NCBI GenBank assembly: GCA_900541245.1
Contig: UQIS01000056.1
Location: 1 to 8,392, forward strand
Source: an uncultured Collinsella sp.
GTDB taxonomy: Bacteria > Actinomycetota > Coriobacteriia > Coriobacteriales > Coriobacteriaceae
Direction: 5' to 3'
DNA length: 8,392 nucleotides
How positions within the stretch are numbered: position 1 is the stretch's first letter; the number at the start of each line of letters is the position of its first letter. Both the position numbers and the translations under genes were made by a program. The notes beneath the pieces are model-generated. The model did no database searches and was not told the origin of the DNA. It saw only the letters and a program-made list of their open reading frames with translations. Positions 1 through 5,669 of the stretch are shown piece by piece.

Positions 1-151
1 GCTGCGACGCGGAAATCGCGCGCCGTTGCCGCGCCCCGCAGTGCCCGCTTCCCCCGAGAACAATTATCAGTGCAGGTAAACGCGTTGGCGCCACTTGTCG
101 TGGTCGACCTGTCCTGATTTTGCCGCATACTTCTGGTTTTAGCCATCTTTG

Positions 152-165
152 CGGTCGATCGACCG
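152..165. repeat. Perfect 14-bp palindrome
   Basis: CGGTCGATCGACCG reads identically on both strands. It is not followed by a T run, so it does not look like an intrinsic terminator. It lies about 130 bases upstream of the ATPase start, in non-coding DNA, and could be a binding site for a dimeric regulator. That role is inference only. Confidence 0.5.
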
Positions 166-225
166 TCAAAACTATTCGTTTAGCAAGACTTTCGAGGATA
201 ATCATTTCTAGATTTCGGAATAATT

Positions 226-263
226 TATAACTAATTCGCAAAAATATATCGATATCTAGTATG
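226..263 (+). promoter_or_regulatory. Tentative promoter of the ATPase/TOPRIM unit
   Basis: The AT-rich stretch upstream of the ATPase gene offers two possible -10 boxes. TATAAC at 226-231 matches 5 of 6 consensus bases but has a poor -35. TAGTAT at 258-263 matches 4 of 6 and has TTCGCA at 235-240 (4 of 6 against TTGACA) at a 17-base spacing. The second arrangement would give a leader of roughly 25-30 bases. Neither is strong; the span marks the region rather than a resolved promoter. Confidence 0.3.
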
Positions 264-284
264 ATTATCAGTAACTTCCACGCT

Positions 285-289
285 AGGAG
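285..289 (+). promoter_or_regulatory. Ribosome binding site that fixes the ATPase start
   Basis: AGGAG lies seven bases before the ATG at 297. The upstream in-frame ATG at 261 has no Shine-Dalgarno sequence and sits inside the AT-rich promoter stretch. The site therefore supports initiation at 297, which removes 12 residues from the longest open frame. Confidence 0.75.
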
Positions 290-296
290 ACTGCTG

Positions 297-1778
297 ATGG
301 TTCGTATTGTTCAGATCGCGTTGCATGATTTTAAGAATATTGCCTTTGGCGAGATTGCCTTTACGAAATCGAAGCCCGGCTCTGCCTTTGTGCCCGGGGC
401 GGACGTTATTGGCATTTATGGCCAAAATGGCTCCGGCAAGACTTCTGTAATTGAGGCGATTGACCTGGTCAAAGCCTTGATGACGGGTGCCGCATATGAC
501 AGGCAGAAAGTTCTCGATTACTTTTATCCTGGCAAAGACTCTTTTTCAATTGACATTGAGTTTAACATTGATACCACGGATGAATTATTTCTTACGTTCT
601 ACACCGTCACTTTTTCGCGTAGAGCAGCCTCTGTCTGGATTTCGCACGAAAAAATGGCTGTAAAACAATTTAATGTCGATATAGACAAATGGGGGTCTAA
701 GAGGACTCTCGTGGAGCTTGTTCAAGAGGCCCCCGAGTCTGCCGCGGCTGTTCTGCCCAAAAATCGCTGGTCCCATCTTTTGAACGCGGATCAACAGCTT
801 AAGATGTCGATGTTGGTTTCGTTAGGTGTTCTTCAGCGGGGTAACATGTCCCCCATGCTTTCCATACAAACTGTTAAATATCTGATCTCGCTTTTTGCCT
901 GCGATTTCAATCTTTATATGCAGGAGGAACCTCCGGAGCAATTGCAGATTAATGAGGCTGTGTACGAGCTGCAATCGGCTTCTTTCAAGAGTGCCCATCA
1001 AGAGATTCTCACTCCGCTGTATTGCCTGCTCGCCGAGCTTGGGCTTTATTTCCGTTACCGAGTCAATGTGTTTACGACACTGGCAAATGCAACTTGCAGC
1101 TTAAACGTACTTTCGATGGATATTATCGATGATCGCGTGTTTGGCCAGAAGGGTCACCTTTCTGTCAATCTTTTTAAGCCCGCTGTTATTAAGGACGATG
1201 ATTTCCCAGCCGTTTCGTCTGCGATTAAGCGTGTGAGCGGATTAATTGGCACGCTTGTACAGGGCCTTTCCATCGAGGTTAAAGTCATTGGCTCTCAGCT
1301 TTTGGATAAGGGCGATTCACCCGCTAAGCAAGTCGAGTTTCTTTCTTGCCGCAATGGGGTCGAGATTCCACTGCGCTGTGAATCTGAGGGCGTAAGAAAA
1401 CTCATCTCTTTCTCGCTCTGCCTTATGGAAGTCCATTCGTACTCCGACGCATTTCTTGCAATTGACGAGCTCGACTCGGGCGTATTCGAATTTCTCTTGG
1501 GGCAGCTTCTTTCCGTGCTTGAGTCGTTTGGCAAGGGGCAGCTCTTGTTTACTGCCCACAACCTACGTGTTCTTGAATTGCTGCCGGCATCAGAGATTCT
1601 TCTGACCACTGCAGATCCTGATAATAGGTTTGTTCGCTTTAAAGGCGTTAAGCCCACCAATAACATGCGTGACCAGTATTTGCGCGCGATTAGCCTTGGC
1701 GATAGCGGACAGCGTTTGTACGATTCTACGGACAGGTACTCGATCGATGCCGCGCTCTGCTTGGATGGTGACGAGTAG
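297..1778 (+). CDS. OLD/AAA_15-type ATPase, putative defence protein
   Basis: This 493-residue protein is predicted to be a cytoplasmic ABC-like ATPase of the OLD/AAA_15 (SMC-like) class. It opens with the strand-rich edge typical of these proteins. A Walker A motif, GQNGSGKTS, lies at residues 42-50. A long middle region of about 300 residues has no recognisable motif. An ABC-signature-like SEGVRK follows at 363-368, then Walker B with the catalytic acid in LAIDELDSG at 387-395, and an H-loop-like TAHN at 419-422. The C-terminal R-D-Q-Y segment near residue 458 resembles the end of AAA_15 proteins. There is no TOPRIM domain after the ATPase, unlike single-chain OLD or GajA proteins; a TOPRIM-like protein is encoded immediately downstream with a one-base overlap. 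The pair suggests a split OLD-type system in which the ATPase senses or holds an effector. Base composition is much AT-richer than the downstream operon. The ATPase class is secure; the defence role is inferred from architecture. Confidence 0.85.
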   Translation: MVRIVQIALHDFKNIAFGEIAFTKSKPGSAFVPGADVIGIYGQNGSGKTSVIEAIDLVKALMTGAAYDRQKVLDYFYPGKDSFSIDIEFNIDTTDELFLTFYTVTFSRRAASVWISHEKMAVKQFNVDIDKWGSKRTLVELVQEAPESAAAVLPKNRWSHLLNADQQLKMSMLVSLGVLQRGNMSPMLSIQTVKYLISLFACDFNLYMQEEPPEQLQINEAVYELQSASFKSAHQEILTPLYCLLAELGLYFRYRVNVFTTLANATCSLNVLSMDIIDDRVFGQKGHLSVNLFKPAVIKDDDFPAVSSAIKRVSGLIGTLVQGLSIEVKVIGSQLLDKGDSPAKQVEFLSCRNGVEIPLRCESEGVRKLISFSLCLMEVHSYSDAFLAIDELDSGVFEFLLGQLLSVLESFGKGQLLFTAHNLRVLELLPASEILLTTADPDNRFVRFKGVKPTNNMRDQYLRAISLGDSGQRLYDSTDRYSIDAALCLDGDE

Positions 1779-2524
1779 TGGGTGCCACCGAGTTCGTTCT
1801 TTTTATCGTCGAAGGCGAAACTGATGAGCTGGCATTGGGTCGTGCTCTTACAAGTTTGTTTGCAAGCGGGGAGCATCCTGGTCCTCGTTTTGGGATTGTG
1901 CGCGGCGACATCACATCGGTACATGCTCTCGGTGCAGGAAATCCCGCTTCGACTATTAAGAGGCGGTTGGTTGATACCGTGAAGGAATTTCTCGCTAAGG
2001 ACAAGTTGCGTGCCACCGATTTAGACGCCATTGTACTGTTGTCCGATACCGATGGTGCATTTATCGATGATTCGCTGGTTGTCTATGATGAAGATGGGCC
2101 TCGTTGTTCCTATTTTGAAGATAGGATTGAAACGTCGAACGTCGCCTCGCTGCGTCAGAGAAATCAATGTAAATCTTCGTGTCTTAAGACGTTATCTAGG
2201 ACGCATGAGCTGACCTGTAACAAAAGGAAGATTCCTTTTAAAGCTGCATATATGTCACGCAACCTTGAGCATGCTTTGTCCGATTATTCGGGTAGGGCAA
2301 CGCAGCAGAAAAAGTATGATCTGGCGCGCAAGTTTTCTAAAAAATACGGTACGGACGTTATTGGTTTCTTGGAGCTCCTTACGTTCCTTGCTCCCGTTGG
2401 CTCATATCAGGATAGTTGGGTTTATATCGCCCAGGACAATAACTCTCTCTTGAGGGGCTCCAACATGAAACAGACGCTCGAGGCTTTGCCCTCTAGTCCA
2501 ATCAAAGCTGCCTCCTCCCTCTAA
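1778..2524 (+). CDS. TOPRIM-like protein, putative nuclease partner of the ATPase
   Basis: This 248-residue protein probably supplies the effector half of the upstream ATPase. The N-terminal hydrophobic strand leads into VEGETDE (residues 11-17), matching the TOPRIM motif with its conserved glutamate. A second strand carries LLSDTDGA (87-94), matching the TOPRIM DxD metal-binding motif. A conserved-looking RNLEHAL follows at 161-167. Cys131, Cys135 and Cys147 are clustered, but I cannot assign them a role. The GTG start at 1778 shares its G with the TAG stop of the ATPase gene; an in-frame stop at 1769-1771 rules out an earlier start, so translation is probably coupled. Separate TOPRIM partners of AAA ATPases are known in PARIS (AriB, DUF4435) and in AbiL/RloB-type pairs. 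I cannot place this protein firmly in any of them. TOPRIM assignment is moderate; nuclease activity and a toxic effector role are inference. Confidence 0.7.
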   Translation: MGATEFVLFIVEGETDELALGRALTSLFASGEHPGPRFGIVRGDITSVHALGAGNPASTIKRRLVDTVKEFLAKDKLRATDLDAIVLLSDTDGAFIDDSLVVYDEDGPRCSYFEDRIETSNVASLRQRNQCKSSCLKTLSRTHELTCNKRKIPFKAAYMSRNLEHALSDYSGRATQQKKYDLARKFSKKYGTDVIGFLELLTFLAPVGSYQDSWVYIAQDNNSLLRGSNMKQTLEALPSSPIKAASSL

Positions 2525-2552
2525 TGATGTTCTTAAAACAGCCTTAAAGATT

Positions 2553-2580
2553 TTGGACACGTGCGTGGGTAGCGTACAAT
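2553..2580 (+). promoter_or_regulatory. Predicted promoter of the pel operon
   Basis: TACAAT at 2575-2580 matches 5 of 6 bases of the sigma-70 -10 consensus. The best -35 is TGGACA at 2554-2559 (5 of 6) with a 15-base spacer; shifting one base to TTGGAC gives 16. The -10 box sits inside an interrupted inverted repeat, GCGTA-CAA-TACGC at 2572-2584, which could be an operator. No strong terminator separates it from the TOPRIM gene, so read-through from upstream is possible. Confidence 0.5.
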
Positions 2581-2615
2581 ACGCATGTTTGACTATGACA
2601 AAAGTGGTTTTTAGG

Positions 2616-2620
2616 GGAGG
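2616..2620 (+). promoter_or_regulatory. Strong ribosome binding site of pelD
   Basis: GGAGG lies within the purine run AGGGGAGGGG (2613-2622), eight bases before the ATG at 2629. It fixes the start of pelD and marks it as the first gene of the operon. Confidence 0.8.
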
Positions 2621-2628
2621 GGTGCGCT

Positions 2629-4767
2629 ATGGAAGTGCTGGTTGTTGGCAACACCGCATATGTTGACGATGACTTTTGTGCCAAGGCGTTCCCCGGGGAC
2701 CATGTCCAGGTCGTCGCTGCCGCGGAAGCGCGCCGCGATGAGTCGTCGCCCCATGCCTCGTGGAAAGAGCTCCTGCAACACCTGGATCAGGCCTATGAGT
2801 TCGACCGCGTGGTCTACCTTTCTAATTACCTTACCCCGCATACCGATAGCGTGGGCGATATCGACCTGCTGCGTTCGGTCTATCGCGCGTGCATGGGCCG
2901 CCGGGTCCAACTGCTGTATGTAGCGGGGCCCGCGGGTGCCGAGGGTGCCGCCGATGCTGCGGGGCGAACGGGCAAGGGAATTATCGCCCGCGTAGCCAAC
3001 GACCTGTGCCGCTACTACGCTGCTCGCGATGGCGTTCAGACCAAGATCCTGCGCGTGCCTTTCCTCTACACTGCCTCCGCCGCGCTGGAAGATCCGTTTT
3101 TGGTGCCGTTGTTCGATGCGTGCTCAACTGGATCGGTTGCTCTGCAGGGCGCGGAGGATGCGGCGTTTCCCCTGCTGTGCGCCGAGGAACTCGCGGTGCT
3201 GATTCGCCGCATCTTTGATAGCTGGGATGCCTCTTTTGAGACGCTCGACGTTGCCGATGCCTTCCATCACACGGCGGGTGAGGTGGGGGACGCCCTCAAG
3301 GCGTTGTTCCCCGGCCTTGCCGTTGCCTATGGCGATTCCGCCGGCTACACCCTGCCCGCCAGCGACGTCGCTCGCGTGCGCTATGGCTGGTTTCAGCGCT
3401 ACGACTTGCTGCGCGATCTTTCGACCATTCAAACGCGTTGGGATGCTGGTCGCGCAAAGAAGGTCAACCCCTTGCGCGCCGCCATCGACCGCATCCAAAT
3501 GCGCACGCTGCCTATTAAATGCCTGGAGACGGCAGCCGCCTGGGTCCTGTTCGAGGTGCTTGAGCATCTGTTCTCCCTATCGGCCCAGCTCAACGTGCTC
3601 GATTATCGCCTACTCTACGTGGTGCTGATCGGCACGCTGTATGGCTTGGACTTTGGCCTGGTTGCGGCGCTGCTGGCGTCGGTGGGTTTGGCCGCGAGCT
3701 ACTTTACTCAGTACGGCTATACCTTCCAGGGCCTGTTCTACGAGCCGTCCAACTGGCTGCCGTTTATTGCGTACTTTGTGGTGGGTGCCGTGTGCGGCTA
3801 TGTGCAGCTGCGCAACAGCGAAGCCATTAGGGCGGAGCGCGATCAAAACGAGCTCGTGCGTAATCGCAATACGTTCCTCACACAGCTTTACCACGACGCG
3901 ATCGAGGACAAGCGCGCGTACAGGCGCCAGATTGTGGGTCGCCACGACAGCTTTGGCAAGATCTTTGCCGTGACGCAGGAGCTCGACGTGCTTAACCCAC
4001 GCGACATCTATCGCAAGTGCTGCGAGCTTTTGGGCGAGATCCTCGAGAACGATTCAGTGGCGATTTACCATGTTTCGGGAGGGGCATTTGCTCGCCTGGT
4101 GGCAGCAAGTCCCGCGATTGCCGAAGATGCCGCACGTTCGCTCACGCTTGAGCAGCTTGCCCCTCTTTTGGGCGACGGGGGTCGTTCGAACCTGTGGGTG
4201 AACCGCGAGCTGACGCCGGGGCTTCCCATGTTTGGATACGCGATCGAGCGCGACGGGGCACCCGCCGTGTTGATCTTTGTGCGTCGTGCGGCCGAAAACC
4301 AAATGACCCTCTATTATCAAAACCTGTTCCGCATCTTGTGCGGCCTGGTCGAAAGCGCGCTGGGCCGTGCCTTTGACTATGAGGCGGTGGCGCAGGATAA
4401 ACGCTGCGTTGACGGCACGTGCTTGCTCAAGCAGGCTGCCTTTGGCCAAGAGCTTGCGGCGGCGCAGGCGCTGGCAGATAGCAAGATGGGAAGTTTTTTG
4501 CTCCTGCGCGTGGTACCGGGCATGGAGCCTGTCGGCGAGCTTGCGGGCGCAATTGGGTCGGCAATCCGCGAGAGCGACGCGGCGGGCTTGGTCGACGGCG
4601 ACGTGCTCTACCTGCTTATGCGCCAGGCAAAGGCGTGCGATCTGCCCATTATCCGCGAGCGCCTGAGCGCAAAGCATATTGCGGTGGAGCCCGTCGACGG
4701 CGAGGACATCGTGGCGCTGTTGCAGCACATCTCTTACACCGGTGACGGTGAGGGGGGTGCCGCTTGA
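2629..4767 (+). CDS. pelD: PelD-like c-di-GMP receptor with N-terminal SDR-like domain
   Basis: This 712-residue membrane protein is the predicted regulatory subunit of the Pel polysaccharide synthase. Residues 1 to about 260 resemble an extended SDR/NAD-epimerase fold: a first strand MEVLVVGN, a later VVYLSN strand, and the typical ILRVPFLY segment at 140-147. The GxxGxxG nucleotide loop and the YxxxK catalytic pair are not intact, so this domain is probably not an active epimerase. Four membrane segments follow at about 298-318, 326-343, 344-360 and 376-394, then a charged coiled stalk (395-435), a GAF domain (about 440-580) and a degenerate GGDEF domain (about 585-705). In the last, RESD (647-650) occupies the I-site and DGDVL (656-660) replaces GGDEF at the canonical five-residue spacing. 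That pattern means c-di-GMP binding without synthesis, as in Pseudomonas PelD. The Pseudomonas protein is about 455 residues, so the SDR-like part is extra. Downstream pelE, pelA and pelF support the call. Regulation is expected to be post-translational through c-di-GMP. Confidence 0.88.
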   Translation: MEVLVVGNTAYVDDDFCAKAFPGDHVQVVAAAEARRDESSPHASWKELLQHLDQAYEFDRVVYLSNYLTPHTDSVGDIDLLRSVYRACMGRRVQLLYVAGPAGAEGAADAAGRTGKGIIARVANDLCRYYAARDGVQTKILRVPFLYTASAALEDPFLVPLFDACSTGSVALQGAEDAAFPLLCAEELAVLIRRIFDSWDASFETLDVADAFHHTAGEVGDALKALFPGLAVAYGDSAGYTLPASDVARVRYGWFQRYDLLRDLSTIQTRWDAGRAKKVNPLRAAIDRIQMRTLPIKCLETAAAWVLFEVLEHLFSLSAQLNVLDYRLLYVVLIGTLYGLDFGLVAALLASVGLAASYFTQYGYTFQGLFYEPSNWLPFIAYFVVGAVCGYVQLRNSEAIRAERDQNELVRNRNTFLTQLYHDAIEDKRAYRRQIVGRHDSFGKIFAVTQELDVLNPRDIYRKCCELLGEILENDSVAIYHVSGGAFARLVAASPAIAEDAARSLTLEQLAPLLGDGGRSNLWVNRELTPGLPMFGYAIERDGAPAVLIFVRRAAENQMTLYYQNLFRILCGLVESALGRAFDYEAVAQDKRCVDGTCLLKQAAFGQELAAAQALADSKMGSFLLLRVVPGMEPVGELAGAIGSAIRESDAAGLVDGDVLYLLMRQAKACDLPIIRERLSAKHIAVEPVDGEDIVALLQHISYTGDGEGGAA
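4751..4757 (+). promoter_or_regulatory. Ribosome binding site for the TTG start of pelE
   Basis: The purine run AGGGGGG, inside the end of pelD, lies six bases before the TTG at 4764. An in-frame TGA at 4749-4751 excludes any earlier start, so this site supports TTG as the real initiator. Confidence 0.55.
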
Positions 4768-5669
4768 TCTCGCTTGTCGTTGCTGCCGTCTTGCTGCTGA
4801 TTCATGCGCTGGTTTGCCTGATGCTGTGGACGCTTATGAAGCTGGGCCTGCTGCCGGTGCGCGGGCACATGCTGGCTGTGATAGTGCTGGTGCCGCTGTG
4901 GGGCCCGTTGCTGGTGGTTCTGCTATCGGTCCGTAGCGCGGTGTTTGGCGAGGGGCTGAAAGAGTCTGCGCTGGAGTCGCTGCGCTTCAACGACGACCTG
5001 CATCGCAGTATATCGGTATCGAGCGGTGAGGACGATGCAGTCGTAGTGCCGCTCGAGGAGGCGCTCATCGTCAACGACCCGGCATACCGGCGCCGCCTAA
5101 TGCTCTCCTTGCTCACCGAGGAGCCCGACGCGTACCTGGCGCAGCTGCAGGCGGCTAAGCTTAACGACGACGTTGAGGTGGCGCACTATGCCGCGACGGC
5201 GGTGGCGCAGATTTCCAAGGAGTCCGACCTTAAACTGCAGCAGCTGGAGCGTGCCTTTAAGACGGACCCGAGCGCGCAAAACCTCAAAGAATACTGCGAT
5301 TTTCTTGGTGAATACTTGGACTCGGGCTTGGCCGAGGGACGCGTGGCTCAGATTCAGCGCCAACAGTACGCGCGCCTGCTTGCGCGCCGCTGCGAGCGCG
5401 AGAACTCCGTTGAGCTGCGTATTCGGTATGCCGCGGCGCTAGCTGATGTCGACCAGATCGATGAGGCGCAGGCCGTGACCGACCAGCTGGTGCTCGACGC
5501 GCCCGAGGAGCAGGAGGTTTGGATGCTTTGCCTGCGCCTGGCGGTGATGCGCCGCGATGGTGACGAGGTTCAGCGTGTGATCGATGCGATTGATAAACAG
5601 CATGTGTACTTGAGCGCCGCCAACCGCGAGGAGCTGGCTTTTTGGCGCAACGGAGAGGAGGCCCGATGA
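4764..5669 (+). CDS. pelE: PelE-like membrane protein with helical/TPR-like repeats
   Basis: This 301-residue protein matches the PelE plan of two N-terminal membrane helices (about 4-27 and 36-56) followed by a cytoplasmic all-helical region. The segment around PLEEALIVND (96-105), followed by a paired-arginine helix and EVAHYAATAV (139-148), is the part I associate most with PelE. Helices from about 155 to 275 look like TPR or HEAT-type repeats. PelE is thought to be a scaffold in the PelD-PelE-PelG inner-membrane complex that recruits PelF; it has no known enzymatic activity. The start is TTG, overlapping the pelD stop as TTGA, so translation is probably coupled to pelD. The gene ends in an ATGA overlap with pelA. 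The assignment rests on architecture plus operon position; sequence similarity to Pseudomonas PelE is likely weak. Confidence 0.82.
   Translation: MISLVVAAVLLLIHALVCLMLWTLMKLGLLPVRGHMLAVIVLVPLWGPLLVVLLSVRSAVFGEGLKESALESLRFNDDLHRSISVSSGEDDAVVVPLEEALIVNDPAYRRRLMLSLLTEEPDAYLAQLQAAKLNDDVEVAHYAATAVAQISKESDLKLQQLERAFKTDPSAQNLKEYCDFLGEYLDSGLAEGRVAQIQRQQYARLLARRCERENSVELRIRYAAALADVDQIDEAQAVTDQLVLDAPEEQEVWMLCLRLAVMRRDGDEVQRVIDAIDKQHVYLSAANREELAFWRNGEEAR
5654..5661 (+). promoter_or_regulatory. Ribosome binding site of pelA
   Basis: AGAGGAGG, within the end of pelE, lies four bases before the ATG at 5666. This supports the ATGA-overlap start over a possible TTG 24 bases upstream at 5642. Confidence 0.65.

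Larger units (their letters stand above)
1..296. other. Non-coding leader region, no gene supported
   Basis: About the first 60 bases are GC-rich; after roughly base 110 the sequence becomes AT-rich up to the ATPase gene. No frame gives a convincing protein. A minus-strand open frame from about base 146 runs off the left edge, and a plus-strand frame ends at a TAA at 77-79, but neither has a recognisable sequence or a clear ribosome binding site. The stretch also contains a 14-bp palindrome (152-165), a pair of 9-bp inverted arms (197-205 and 261-269) and the likely promoter of the ATPase gene. I see no tRNA, terminator or insertion-sequence end. Confidence 0.6.

Noticed and set aside
1..146. 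Minus-strand open frame beginning near base 146 and running off the left edge
   Set aside because: About 48 codons, no clear ribosome binding site, no recognisable protein sequence. A divergent gene starting here cannot be excluded but is not supported by this window alone.
261..296. Longer start of the ATPase gene at the ATG at 261
   Set aside because: No Shine-Dalgarno sequence before it, it lies in the promoter-like AT stretch, and the ATG at 297 has AGGAG at seven-base spacing.
1295..1924. 209-codon antisense open frame opposite the end of the ATPase gene
   Set aside because: The plus strand here encodes the signature, Walker B and H-loop motifs. The antisense product is Ser/Arg-rich with no domain.
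297..2524. Gabija (GajA/GajB) or retron-associated OLD system
   Set aside because: GajA is a single-chain ATPase-TOPRIM protein followed by a UvrD-like helicase. Here the two parts are separate, and no helicase, reverse transcriptase or msr/msd-like RNA is visible.
2525..2552. Possible terminator after the TOPRIM gene
   Set aside because: Only a weak TTAA-spaced repeat followed by a short T run. The stem is too short and AT-rich to call an intrinsic terminator.
2629..3408. Separate functional epimerase gene upstream of pelD
   Set aside because: The frame is continuous into the PelD membrane region with no stop or internal ribosome binding site, and the catalytic motifs are lost. It is a fused domain.
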